A stretch of DNA of 40,000 bases from an uncultured bacterium (lineage in GTDB: Bacteria; Cyanobacteriota; Vampirovibrionia; Gastranaerophilales; Gastranaerophilaceae), in the NCBI GenBank assembly GCA_949284415.1, contig CASDVM010000015.1:1-40000 (forward strand). Direction: 5' to 3'. Positions 33,146 through 40,000 of this stretch are shown piece after piece. Position 1 is the first letter of the stretch, and each line of letters starts with the position of its first letter. Both the position numbers and the translations under genes were made by a program. Under the pieces are notes generated by a model that was not told the DNA's origin, did not search any database, and saw only the letters and a program-made list of their open reading frames with translations.

Positions 33146-35305
33146 ATGAGTAATTTAGACAAAATCATGAAACCGAAATCAATAGCGGTAATTGGTGCGT
33201 CAACAAAAGACCACACCATCGGTTCGGATATTATGAAAAGATTACAGGAATACAAGTTCAACGGAAAAATTTATCCTGTAAACCCTAAAGGCGGAATAAT
33301 CGAAGGTCTTCAGGCTTACACTTCTGTACTGGAAGTCCCGGGAGAAGTTGACCTTGCAATTATTGTAGTTAACGCTAAATTTGTATTATCAACAATTGAC
33401 CAGTGCCACGAAAAAGGCATTACAGGTATTTGTATAATCACTGCAGGCTTTAAAGAAACAGGAGCCGAAGGTGCTGAACTTGAAAAACAATTAGTTCAAA
33501 AAATTAAAGAATACGGAATGAGATGTGTTGGTCCTAACTGCTTAGGAGTTGTAAACACCAACCCTGAAATCAGAATGGACGGCTGCTTTGCAGAATCTCT
33601 GCCTGAACGCGGAAATATCGGTTTTGTTTCTCAGTCAGGTGCTTTAGGCGGCGGTATTTTGAATATTTTGAAAGACCTTAACTTAGGTTTTGCACAATTT
33701 ATTTCAATCGGCAATCAGGCTGATGTTAACGCTGAAACAGCTATTGAATACTGGGAAAATGATGATGATGTCCAGCAGATTCTTTTATATATGGAATCAA
33801 TCCAGAATCCTGCAAACTTCAGAAAATTAGCATCCAGAATTACGAAGAAAAAACCGATTTTGGCTCTTAAAGCAGGACGTTCTGCTGCAGGAGCTTCAGC
33901 TGCATCTTCTCACACAGGCTCTTTAGCAGGTGCTGATAAAGCTGCTGCTGCATTATTGCATCAGTCAGGTGTCATAAGAGAATTTTCTCTTCAGAATTTG
34001 TTTGAAACTGCAAAAGTATTTGCAAACTGCCCGATTCCAAAAGGCGACAGAGTAGCTATCATTACAAACTCAGGCGGCCCGGGAATTATGGCTACAGATG
34101 CTGTTTGTGAATACGGCATGCAGATGGCTAAAATTTCAGATGCTACAAAAGAAAAATTAAGAAGCTTTTTACCTTCTGCAGCATCAGTTAAAAACCCGAT
34201 AGATATGATTGCATCAGCTCCTATCGAACACTACAAACAAACTCTTGAAACAGTTATTGCCGATGAAAATGTTGATATGATTATTACAATCTATCTTCCG
34301 TTCTTAGGCTTGAAAGATATTGATGTTGCTCAGGCTCTAATGGAAATTAAGGCTAAAAATCCGCAAAAACCGATTATCGGCGTATTTATGACCAAGAATG
34401 AGTTCTTCTCAAAACTTTCCGATATGAATGTTAATATGCCGTTCTTTATGTACGCAGAACAGGCTGCAGACGGTTTGAACAGATTGAACCAGCAAAGATT
34501 ATGGATGGAAAGAGAAGAAGGCAAAATTCCTTGCTATGACGTTGACAGAGCTAAAGTTGAAAAAATTATTGCAAACTCTATCAAAGAAGGCAGAGCACAG
34601 CTTACAACTCTTGAATCAATCGATGTATTACAGGCATACGGAATTCGTGCCTGCAAGTACGGTCTGGCAACAAATGAAGAAGAAGTTGTTGAACTCGGAA
34701 ACTCAATCGGCTACCCAGTTGTAATGAAAATGACTTCTAAAACAACATCACACAAAACAGACGTAGGCGGTGTTGTTGTTAACATCAAATCAGAAGAACA
34801 ATTGAGAAAAGAATATAAAGCACTTCTTGAAAGATTGGAATCAAAAGGATTGTTAGACGGTCTGGAAGGCGTAATCATTCAGGAAATGGTAAAAGGCAGC
34901 CGTGAAATGGTTTGCGGTATCGCAACAGATCCTCAATACGGTCCTATGATGATGTTCGGTTTAGGCGGTGTATTTGTTGAAGTTATGAAAGACGTAACAT
35001 TCAGAATTGCTCCTTTAACCGATGTTGATGCTATGGATATGATAAAATCCGTAAAAGCATACAAATTGTTGGAAGGTGCAAGAGGTACAAAACCTGCACA
35101 AATCAATCAGATTCAGGAAACTTTACTGAGATTGTCTCAACTGGTAAGCGATTTCAAATTCATCGATGAATTAGATATTAACCCGCTGTTAATTTCTGAA
35201 ACTACAGGTGAAGGAATTGCCGTTGACGGACGTATCAAAGTAAGATTAGAAGAAGCTAAAGAAGCTTTAGGATGCACATGCGCATCTTCCTGCTGCTGCG
35301 GCTAA
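33146..35305 (+). CDS. ADP-forming acyl-CoA synthetase with Cys-rich tail
   Basis: A fused alpha-beta acetyl-CoA synthetase (ADP-forming) family protein of 719 aa. The CoA-binding domain starts at SIAVIGAS (12-19), the ligase domain holds GFVSQSGALGG (159-169) and the phospho-histidine H256 in SSHTGS, and a C-terminal ATP-grasp domain (about 490-715) carries GVVVNIKSEEQ, GVIIQEMVKGSREM and the LDINPLL metal region. These enzymes make ATP from acetyl-CoA or other acyl-CoA in fermenters; acyltransferase-linked relatives exist but no GNAT domain is present here. The last residues CTCASSCCCG are unusual: five Cys in ten residues, probably a metal-binding or disulfide tail. GAAAGGACGTAAAAA precedes the ATG. 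A terminator follows. Confidence 0.9.
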   Translation: MSNLDKIMKPKSIAVIGASTKDHTIGSDIMKRLQEYKFNGKIYPVNPKGGIIEGLQAYTSVLEVPGEVDLAIIVVNAKFVLSTIDQCHEKGITGICIITAGFKETGAEGAELEKQLVQKIKEYGMRCVGPNCLGVVNTNPEIRMDGCFAESLPERGNIGFVSQSGALGGGILNILKDLNLGFAQFISIGNQADVNAETAIEYWENDDDVQQILLYMESIQNPANFRKLASRITKKKPILALKAGRSAAGASAASSHTGSLAGADKAAAALLHQSGVIREFSLQNLFETAKVFANCPIPKGDRVAIITNSGGPGIMATDAVCEYGMQMAKISDATKEKLRSFLPSAASVKNPIDMIASAPIEHYKQTLETVIADENVDMIITIYLPFLGLKDIDVAQALMEIKAKNPQKPIIGVFMTKNEFFSKLSDMNVNMPFFMYAEQAADGLNRLNQQRLWMEREEGKIPCYDVDRAKVEKIIANSIKEGRAQLTTLESIDVLQAYGIRACKYGLATNEEEVVELGNSIGYPVVMKMTSKTTSHKTDVGGVVVNIKSEEQLRKEYKALLERLESKGLLDGLEGVIIQEMVKGSREMVCGIATDPQYGPMMMFGLGGVFVEVMKDVTFRIAPLTDVDAMDMIKSVKAYKLLEGARGTKPAQINQIQETLLRLSQLVSDFKFIDELDINPLLISETTGEGIAVDGRIKVRLEEAKEALGCTCASSCCCG

Positions 35306-35337
35306 TTTCTAAAATTAACAGCAAAAAAACAATATTT

Positions 35338-35374
35338 ACCGGTCTTTTATAAATATATAAAAGACCGGTTTTTA
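35338..35374 (+). terminator. Terminator of acyl-CoA synthetase gene
   Basis: ACCGGTCTTTTATA/TATAAAAGACCGGT with a four-base loop, then TTTTT. Confidence 0.88.
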
Positions 35375-35393
35375 CCCCGACAGAAAGGCTTAT

Positions 35394-35531
35394 ATGAAAA
35401 TACAAAGAACAATAAATGCAATTATAGGAGCTACACAAGACAGACGTAATATAACGAGAGATTCCAAACGTAAACTTGAAGGAATAGAGTTAAGATGTTT
35501 TTCTCAGGGCCTTCAGTACATAATCCCGTAA
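35394..35531 (+). CDS. Possible 45-residue ORF
   Basis: Starts MKIQRTINAIIGATQD after AGAAAGGCTTAT and ends at 35531. It overlaps the next small ORF in another frame, so the two may be one frameshifted gene. It is basic and unrecognised. The reality of the protein is uncertain. Confidence 0.35.
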   Translation: MKIQRTINAIIGATQDRRNITRDSKRKLEGIELRCFSQGLQYIIP

Positions 35532-35662
35532 AAGTTGTAAAAAGCTGGTATAAAGCTTATAATGAAAATTTAAAAAGATTAAAACTGATAGAAGATTTGA
35601 ATAAACCTTTTAAAAAACCATCTCTTATTAAGCAAATTTTTCATCGATTAACAAACAAATAA
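35495..35662 (+). CDS. Possible 55-residue ORF
   Basis: MFFSGPSVHNPVKVVKSWYK and on, a Lys-rich helical peptide. AAGGAATAGAG lies upstream. The FSG near the start recalls the N-terminal motif of other unknown proteins here, which supports the idea that this is the body of a gene whose first part is the overlapping ORF at 35394. Confidence 0.4.
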   Translation: MFFSGPSVHNPVKVVKSWYKAYNENLKRLKLIEDLNKPFKKPSLIKQIFHRLTNK

Positions 35663-35745
35663 TTGTAAAATTTTCTTAATGAATAAACAAAAAATCCCTT
35701 TATTTAATATCATATTTATATGGTCTTAAATGAGGGATATTATTT

Positions 35746-36372
35746 ATGAGGATTTCAGCAATACAAAATTATCAAAAAAATACCGCTTATTTTTCAGGTG
35801 AGAAAAAAAATAAACTTAAAAATGCTGCAGGAGCAGCCGCTATTGCACTTGCAACTGCGGTACCTGCAACAAACGCGGATGCACAGTATTATTACTATAC
35901 TCCGCCTATAACTTTTCCTCCAACGGCAACACTGAAACATCCGGGGTTAATTCCTGACTGTTTTATTATTGGAGACTTAAAGACTTTTAACGGCGGAAAA
36001 TCTATGGAACAAATTTTTAATGAAATCGATTTAAACGAAAACGGAACGATTTCTGCAAACGAAGTTGTAAGAACAGAAAGAAATAATAAAACATTATATA
36101 ACGCTTACCCTTATAATACTTATACGCAGTATCAAAGCCGGCATACAAGAAATCAGTTTCAAGATTTATCAGAGACTTATAACGAGGATGATTCAAATCC
36201 AAACACAATAAATTTTAATGAGTACAAAGCTATAATGGAAGACTTTTTGGATAGACCCACGGGAATTATATATCCGGTGCCGCCGCTGTATAATCCATTC
36301 CGACCGAATCCCCCGCATCACCATCACAGGCACAGAGATCACGACCGACCGCCTGGACACCACAGAAGATAA
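35746..36372 (+). CDS. Secreted EF-hand protein with His-rich tail
   Basis: A 208-residue unknown protein. AYFSGEKKN (14-22) precedes a hydrophobic Ala-rich segment (27-42) and a signal peptidase-like ATNADA|Q site after residue 46. The mature part has a Tyr/Pro-rich stretch, one canonical EF-hand loop DLNENGTISANE (95-106), a second looser loop at 148-159 (DDSNPNTINFNE), and a Pro/His-rich end with HHHHRHRDHD. Calcium binding by the first loop is likely; the tail could hold transition metals. GAGGGATATTATTT before the ATG gives a good start. It would act outside the cytoplasm; the partner is unknown. Confidence 0.8.
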   Translation: MRISAIQNYQKNTAYFSGEKKNKLKNAAGAAAIALATAVPATNADAQYYYYTPPITFPPTATLKHPGLIPDCFIIGDLKTFNGGKSMEQIFNEIDLNENGTISANEVVRTERNNKTLYNAYPYNTYTQYQSRHTRNQFQDLSETYNEDDSNPNTINFNEYKAIMEDFLDRPTGIIYPVPPLYNPFRPNPPHHHHRHRDHDRPPGHHRR

Positions 36373-36416
36373 CTAAAGAAATTGACCTCTATCCATATTG
36401 ATGATTTAATACATTT

Positions 36417-37055
36417 ATGAATTACATTTTCTACTTTTTAATAGTAATTTCTATTATTGTGGGTGCAATCAACGGAAGATTAGATGCAGTTGTTAATTCA
36501 ATACTTTCCGGTGCTGAATTATCTGTCAAAGTTGCATTTTCTCTTATAGGGATAATGGCATTCTGGCTTGGAATGATGAAAATTGCAGATAAATGCGGAC
36601 TTATAACAATTATTGCAAAATTAATAAAGCCGATAACAAAAAAATTGTTTAACGAAATACCAGAAGATTCTCCTGCCATAGGCGATATTGCAATGAGTTT
36701 TTCTGCCAACGCTTTCGGGCTTACAAATGCCGCAACTCCAATAGGAATTAAAGCTATGGAAGAATTGCAAACACATAACAAAGATAAAAATTCGGCATCA
36801 AACGCCATGTGTATGTTTCTGGCAATGAATACGGCAGGATTTCAACTTATTCCGGCAACGGTTATTGCAGTTTTAATAAGTATCGGATACAAAAATCCGA
36901 CAGAAATTATCGCACCTACGCTTCTTGTAACAAGCATTGCTTTTGTAAGTGCAATTGTACTTGCAAAAATTTTCCAAAACTTCTGGCAGACCCAACAGAC
37001 GGTCTCCTTACAGGACAAACAAACATCTGACGGAGGGGAAAACAGTGTTAATTAA
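36417..37055 (+). CDS. spmA: Spore maturation protein A-like (SpmA), nucleoside-recognition family
   Basis: A 212-residue membrane protein with four to five hydrophobic helices and the signature SFSANAFGLTNAATPIG (about 98-114) of the SpmA/GATE-domain family. In Bacillus spmA and spmB affect spore core dehydration, but both occur widely in non-sporulating bacteria where their role is unknown; a transport function is assumed. The ATG has no clear Shine-Dalgarno. A palindromic repeat separates it from spmB. Confidence 0.88.
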   Translation: MNYIFYFLIVISIIVGAINGRLDAVVNSILSGAELSVKVAFSLIGIMAFWLGMMKIADKCGLITIIAKLIKPITKKLFNEIPEDSPAIGDIAMSFSANAFGLTNAATPIGIKAMEELQTHNKDKNSASNAMCMFLAMNTAGFQLIPATVIAVLISIGYKNPTEIIAPTLLVTSIAFVSAIVLAKIFQNFWQTQQTVSLQDKQTSDGGENSVN

Positions 37056-37151
37056 CAGACAAAACTTTTCAGGCAATATATCCATCTCTCTTTGTAAGAG
37101 GGATCAGTTCTTAACGAGCCTGCGAGTTATAGAAATGCGGGAGAGGGTTTA
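37056..37151 (+). repeat. Palindromic repeat between spmA and spmB
   Basis: A 96-base insert-like spacer containing CCATCTCTCTTTGTAAGAGG and a CGGGAGAGGG end related to the other dispersed palindromes. The GGGAGAGGG at 37139-37147 sits four bases before the spmB ATG and is its only apparent Shine-Dalgarno. Confidence 0.5.
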
Positions 37152-37685
37152 ATGTTTCAGAAATTTATGCAAATAATATCTTTATGGGCACTTCCTGCAA
37201 TACTGATTTTAATATTAACAATGGGCTTGTTTAAAAAAGTTCCATTGTATGAAACCTTTACAGACGGAGCAAAAGACGGATTTAAAGTCGCAGTTAACAT
37301 TATACCGTACCTTGTTGCAATAATTGTCGGAATTTCAATGTTCAGAGCATCAGGAATTATTGAAATGATAAGTAATTTATGCTATCCTGCACTTTCACAT
37401 TTTAATGTTCCTGCAGATACAATTCCTGTTATGCTTGTAAGACCATTATCAGGTTCTGCAGCACTCGGTGTTTTTTCTGATATTGCACATAATCTCGGCC
37501 CTGATGCTTATGCAACAAAACTTGCAGCTGTTATGATAGGTTCGAGTGAAACAACTTTTTATGTCTTGGCTGTATATTTCGGGGCTGTCGGAATTTCCAA
37601 ACTCCGTTATGCACTAATTGTAGGGCTTCTCGCTGATGCAATCAGTATTCTGGCAGCAATCGCGGTCTGTAATTTGATGTTCTAA
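37152..37685 (+). CDS. spmB: Spore maturation protein B-like (SpmB)
   Basis: A 177-residue polytopic membrane protein with about five hydrophobic helices. VRPLSGSAALGVFSDI and MIGSSETTFYVLAVYFGAVG are hallmarks of SpmB. It works with SpmA in known systems. Its 3' end overlaps the convergent zinc-ribbon gene by 44 bases. Nothing else in the window suggests sporulation. Confidence 0.88.
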   Translation: MFQKFMQIISLWALPAILILILTMGLFKKVPLYETFTDGAKDGFKVAVNIIPYLVAIIVGISMFRASGIIEMISNLCYPALSHFNVPADTIPVMLVRPLSGSAALGVFSDIAHNLGPDAYATKLAAVMIGSSETTFYVLAVYFGAVGISKLRYALIVGLLADAISILAAIAVCNLMF

Positions 37686-38022
37686 AATCTGTTTCAACCC
37701 AGCTTTGCGTAAAATTATCGGTACTATTTTCAATAACAGCCTTAACAAGTACAGCATAACTTATATCAATAAAATTAATTTTATTAATTCTTTCTATTAA
37801 AAAGTCATGCCCTCCGCAATTATGACAAAAATGTTCTGCAGGAATAATTTTTCCTTTTTTAATAATACCTTTTAATTTTACACCGCAACAGGAACATCTG
37901 ATAAGATACCATTGATTTTCAATCAATTCCCCGCAGTCAGGGCAGTAGGAAAAATCAACTTCCGGTCTTACTTTAGAATGCTCGCAAACCTTATTAAATC
38001 TAAACAACTCCAGTATAGTCAT
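37642..38022 (-). CDS. Small zinc-ribbon protein
   Basis: A 126-residue unknown protein with Cys groups CPDC (27-30), CSCC (43-46) and CHNC (66-69), enough for one or two treble-clef or rubredoxin-like zinc sites. The remainder is a small alpha/beta region (INKINFIDISYAVLVKAVIEN) with no family match I can name. The ATG at 38022 has no Shine-Dalgarno. It overlaps spmB by 44 bases at the 3' ends; the frame outside the overlap, including all the Cys motifs, supports a real gene. Confidence 0.65.
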   Translation of the reverse strand: MTILELFRFNKVCEHSKVRPEVDFSYCPDCGELIENQWYLIRCSCCGVKLKGIIKKGKIIPAEHFCHNCGGHDFLIERINKINFIDISYAVLVKAVIENSTDNFTQSWVETDFRTSNYRPRLLPEY

Positions 38023-38052
38023 ACATATTTAATAATTATTTTTTTTTAATTG

Positions 38053-38145
38053 TCAATAATAAATTCTTATATGACAATATTTGTTTATTTCATCCCATTT
38101 CCATTTGTTTTGAATGCATATATCTTTATTCAATTTTTCTTTCAT
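38053..38145 (-). CDS. Possible 30-residue ORF with strong ribosome site
   Basis: MKEKLNKDICIQNKWKWDE and on, preceded four bases away by AGGAGG. The frame is open further upstream (through LNMRMDLSICKEGLMIRT), so this may be the end of a broken longer gene. Unrecognised. Confidence 0.3.
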   Translation of the reverse strand: MKEKLNKDICIQNKWKWDEINKYCHIRIYY

Positions 38146-38295
38146 TCCTCCTCCTGTTCTTATCATTAATCCTTCTTTGCATATACTAAGATCCATGCGC
38201 ATGTTCAGCTCAACAAATCTTATATATAAAGGCTTTAGAGTAATACAAAAAAATTATTAATAATATTTCCTGTGTTTCAGGCATAAATCCAACAT

Positions 38296-38403
38296 TTAAA
38301 CTTCACAGCAGCATGAAGGATTATTTCTGCCACGCCCCCCCCCCTTGCTGACAACCTTAACATTATTACAGGTACAAGAACCGGCACAAGTCAACAATAA
38401 CAT
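38296..38403 (-). CDS. Possible Cys-rich 35-residue ORF with a G10 tract
   Basis: Starts MLLLTCAGSCTCNN and ends with PSCCCEV, six Cys in all. Ten G (plus-strand C at 38335-38344) encode GGG in the middle, and the frame is intact at ten. LLTC followed by AGSC resembles a lipobox with a very short signal. Plus-strand bases 38296-38403 contain little else. No Shine-Dalgarno is seen and coupling to the upstream gene (stop 14 bases earlier) is possible. Changing the tract by one or two bases gives different C termini. Confidence 0.35.
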   Translation of the reverse strand: MLLLTCAGSCTCNNVKVVSKGGGRGRNNPSCCCEV

Positions 38404-38416
38404 AGAGACAAATATA

Positions 38417-38839
38417 TCAAAATGCTTTTACTAAAAAAATCTGAATATCTTTATTTACTCTTTCAACTCTTTTTACATACCTCATATCAGTCCAGTTTGT
38501 CAAAATTAAAACAACTGCAGGTTTTTTATGAGTCATTTCCGCGTAATACAATGACTGTCCTACACTTTCCGCCCATTTTTTTGCGAAATCAAACTCTATT
38601 GCATAATCCTTTGTAAGACAATCAACTCTTGTCATATCCCAGAGCCTGAACTCCTTTTTGCCAAAGCTCGGCGTACACCACTGTTCAACATAATATGCTT
38701 CTGTCTGCCCGCTTTTCATTGTCTGAGTATTATATAAACTCTTAGGCACATAATTCAAACCTAAATACAAAAAACCACCTGCAATAAGCAATAAAGAAAA
38801 TATAAAAGTAATGATTTTATTTTGATACTTTTTCCGCAT
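38417..38839 (-). CDS. Membrane-anchored PD-(D/E)XK-like hypothetical protein
   Basis: A 140-residue protein with one N-terminal membrane helix (about 9-27) and a small C-terminal domain reading RVDCLTKDYAIEFDFAKKWAE and QSLYYAEMTHKKPAVVLIL. The D...E-x-D-x-A-x-K-W spacing resembles the PD-(D/E)XK nuclease-like fold seen in short uncharacterised proteins of many bacteria and phages. Nuclease activity is inference only. ATG 38839 is chosen over TTG 38854 because TATAAT at 38851-38846 is six bases before it, so translation may be leaderless. Confidence 0.65.
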   Translation of the reverse strand: MRKKYQNKIITFIFSLLLIAGGFLYLGLNYVPKSLYNTQTMKSGQTEAYYVEQWCTPSFGKKEFRLWDMTRVDCLTKDYAIEFDFAKKWAESVGQSLYYAEMTHKKPAVVLILTNWTDMRYVKRVERVNKDIQIFLVKAF

Positions 38840-38845
38840 AAGCAA

Positions 38846-38851
38846 ATTATA
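38846..38851 (-). promoter_or_regulatory. TATAAT six bases before ATG 38839
   Basis: Minus strand TTGTATAAT then six bases and ATG, the same arrangement as for comF at 5957. No -35 is evident. Confidence 0.4.
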
Positions 38852-38931
38852 CAATAAAAAACAAAAAATAGCCTGACTGATTAATTGTTTTCAAAACACA
38901 ATTTACATTTAATAATAATATAAATCTTTTT

Positions 38932-38966
38932 CATACTTCCAGCTATTCTTAATTCCAACCGAGCTT
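38932..38966 (+). repeat. 35-bp dispersed repeat, copy 2
   Basis: 34 of 35 bases equal positions 1-35. It lies in the gap between two minus-strand genes, so neither copy is explained by a neighbouring plus-strand gene. Confidence 0.6.
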
Positions 38967-38993
38967 TCTGCATTTGCAAAAAGCTCTTTTTTT
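38961..38993 (+). terminator. Plus-strand terminator without an upstream gene
   Basis: GAGCTTT-CTGCATTTGCA-AAAAGCTC hairpin followed by seven T. The T tract is on the plus strand only, while both neighbouring genes are on the minus strand. This is suggestive of a small plus-strand transcript containing the 35-bp repeat. Confidence 0.6.
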
Positions 38994-39005
38994 GTTTTTG
39001 ATCTG

Positions 39006-39623
39006 CTATTTTTTTATAATAACGAGATCTCCGCGTTTAACAACAGTTGACAAAAAATCAATAACTTTATTACTCATTCTTATGCAGCCTTTAGAAACAC
39101 ACTTACCGATACTTGTTGAATCATTATTTCCATGTATAAATTGCCCTGTCATAGACTTTTCACCTGTATTTACATCAACTTTATCTAAAATAATAATATG
39201 CGATCCGTAACTTTTGGGATTACGCCTTCTTTTTGTAGAACGAGGTGCTGATGAATAAGGGTATGTTTCAACATGCGACACCATTCTAACACCGGGATAA
39301 GTCGGAGTAGAAGGCTTGCCTGTAGCAACAGAATATGCCTTCACTGGTTTGCCTGTATTATCGTAATAATATAAAACATTGTTTGAAAGAGATACAACAA
39401 ATTTTGCGGTTCTATCCTCTCCTAAATAACACAGATGCGGATTCGGAGAATTAGATAGAATAACCTCAGCAGAAGTGCCTTCAGGCGGTATTTTATTTTT
39501 TATTTCAACAGTATCCTTAATTAAATTTTGAGCAGAAACACGGTTATTTACAGCTCCGCAGTATATAGATCCGGAAAGAGCAGTAAGGGTAAATAATTTT
39601 GTTATACAGGGAAATATTTTCAT
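39006..39623 (-). CDS. L,D-transpeptidase (YkuD domain)
   Basis: A 205-residue exported L,D-transpeptidase. The N terminus MKIFPCITKLFTLTALSGS is a signal peptide. The YkuD domain occupies about 75-204 with the catalytic signature H164-G...S171-x8-G179-C180-I-R-M; C180 is the nucleophile. It forms 3-3 peptidoglycan crosslinks or attaches proteins to the wall using meso-DAP stems. Upstream in-frame codons run through the rRNA terminator into the 5S gene, so ATG 39623 is the sensible start. It lies only 12 bases beyond the terminator A/T run, leaving little room for a separate promoter. Confidence 0.9.
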   Translation of the reverse strand: MKIFPCITKLFTLTALSGSIYCGAVNNRVSAQNLIKDTVEIKNKIPPEGTSAEVILSNSPNPHLCYLGEDRTAKFVVSLSNNVLYYYDNTGKPVKAYSVATGKPSTPTYPGVRMVSHVETYPYSSAPRSTKRRRNPKSYGSHIIILDKVDVNTGEKSMTGQFIHGNNDSTSIGKCVSKGCIRMSNKVIDFLSTVVKRGDLVIIKK

Positions 39624-39635
39624 AATTATAAAGAT

Positions 39636-39671
39636 TAAAAAAGAACCAATAGGAAAACTCTCTATTGGTTC
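39636..39671 (-). terminator. rRNA operon terminator
   Basis: Minus strand GAACCAATAG, nine-base loop, CTATTGGTTC, then TTTTTT. It follows the 5S gene by about 12 bases. Confidence 0.88.
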
Positions 39672-39683
39672 TTTAAAAATAGG

Positions 39684-39801
39684 CGCTGGCAACGAGTTAT
39701 CTTCCCAGGCGGTGGCCCGCCAAGTATTTTCACCGATGTGAGTCTTTACGACCGTGTTCGGGATGGGAACGGGTGTTTTCCTCACTCTTGGTCACCAGCA
39801 A
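39684..39801 (-). rRNA. rrf: 5S ribosomal RNA
   Basis: About 118 bases on the minus strand. The ends TTGCTGGTGACC and GGTCACCAGCAA-type pairing with CGTTGCCAGCG form helix I. CCCGTTCCCATCCCGAACACGG is present as the conserved loop B/C region (written here in parts: CCCGTTCCCAT, CCCGAACACGG). End positions are approximate by a few bases. Confidence 0.93.
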
Positions 39802-39877
39802 GTCTTTTAAACAGTACTCACTGTACCTTGAAAGCTGCATAAGGATTATAAACTAACGCAATCACCTAACTAAGTTA

Positions 39878-40000
39878 GGAAAAGCCCTCGTCCTATTAGT
39901 ATCAGTCGACTGAAAATGTTGCCATTCTTACATCTCTGACCTATCAACCGTGTAATCTGCACGGGGACTTACTGACTTGTGTCATGAGAGATCTCATCTT
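39878..40000 (-). rRNA. rrl: 23S ribosomal RNA, 3' end (partial)
   Basis: The minus strand carries the conserved 3' end: GGTTGATAGGTCAGAGATG, TACTAATAGGACGAGGGC and a final CTTTTCC. The gene continues past the window edge. The 76-base spacer to 5S holds no tRNA. Confidence 0.93.

Noticed and set aside
36417-37685. spmA-spmB as evidence of sporulation
   Set aside because: Both families occur in many non-sporulating bacteria and no other sporulation gene is present.
39624-39785. N-terminal extension of the L,D-transpeptidase frame
   Set aside because: It would run through the rRNA terminator and the 5S gene; the signal peptide starts at ATG 39623.
39802-39877. Spacer between 23S and 5S checked for a tRNA
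   Set aside because: Only 76 bases with no cloverleaf or T-loop consensus.

Overview
The window looks like part of a low-GC bacterial chromosome, most consistent with a gut Vampirovibrionia/Melainabacteria lineage (Gastranaerophilales-like). This is inference, not a database match. The pointers are: three prepilin-like proteins sharing an A|FTLAEVLITLGIIG start; a yggS-sepF-nadK-ftsZ order; a MutL with the endonuclease motif; a KdsC-like phosphatase, which suggests a Gram-negative envelope; a PilM-PilN fusion next to a PilO-like gene; and secreted proteins with an FSG-containing extended N terminus. The rRNA operon end (23S then 5S, minus strand) lies at the right edge.

Layout. 1-3.5 kb: minus-strand KdsC-like phosphatase, TPR protein and aspartate kinase. 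3.5-7.9 kb: orphan sensor kinase, prepilin-like locus A1, comF-type phosphoribosyltransferase, a small unknown gene and a radical SAM enzyme. 7.9-10.3 kb: type IV pilus assembly genes (PilO-like, PilM-PilN). 10.4-13.2 kb: nadA, rlmB-type methyltransferase and primary sigma factor. 13.2-13.75 kb: a decayed prepilin locus (B0). 13.8-15.9 kb: S1 protein and ispH. 16-23 kb: two large unknown proteins, fructose-bisphosphate aldolase and a LysM protein. 23.3-26.8 kb: ftsZ, nadK, sepF and yggS. 27-32 kb: prepilin locus A2, an orphan DNA methyltransferase, mutL and prepilin locus B1. 32-38 kb: TatD-associated-type radical SAM protein, ADP-forming acyl-CoA synthetase with a Cys-rich tail, a secreted EF-hand/His-rich protein, spmA-spmB and a zinc-ribbon protein. 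38-40 kb: small ORFs, a membrane-anchored PD-(D/E)XK-like protein, an L,D-transpeptidase, 5S rRNA and the 23S 3' end.

The main discovery candidate is a family of prepilin-like loci that look phase-variable. A1, A2 and B1, plus the decayed B0, each have a TTGAMA-N17-WATAAT promoter, a strong Shine-Dalgarno, an ATG and, within 7 to 10 codons, a run of exactly ten C (A type) or ten G (B type). In every case the ATG frame hits a stop 4 to 5 codons after the run. Adding one base, or removing two, fuses it to an uninterrupted frame running through a 96- or 128-residue leader into the prepilin peptidase site and the mature pilin-like domain. The A1 and A2 leaders differ at only 6 of about 250 bases, while the downstream passengers are quite different. 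The A leader contains a dispersed palindromic repeat that would be translated and then cleaved off. A fifth ten-base run lies in a small Cys-rich ORF near 38.3 kb. Pilus assembly genes in the same window (PilM-PilN, PilO) could serve these prepilins.

Dispersed palindromes are frequent and sometimes supply gene parts, such as the stop codon of ispH and the Shine-Dalgarno of spmB. No tRNA, CRISPR array, intact insertion sequence or replication origin was recognised.
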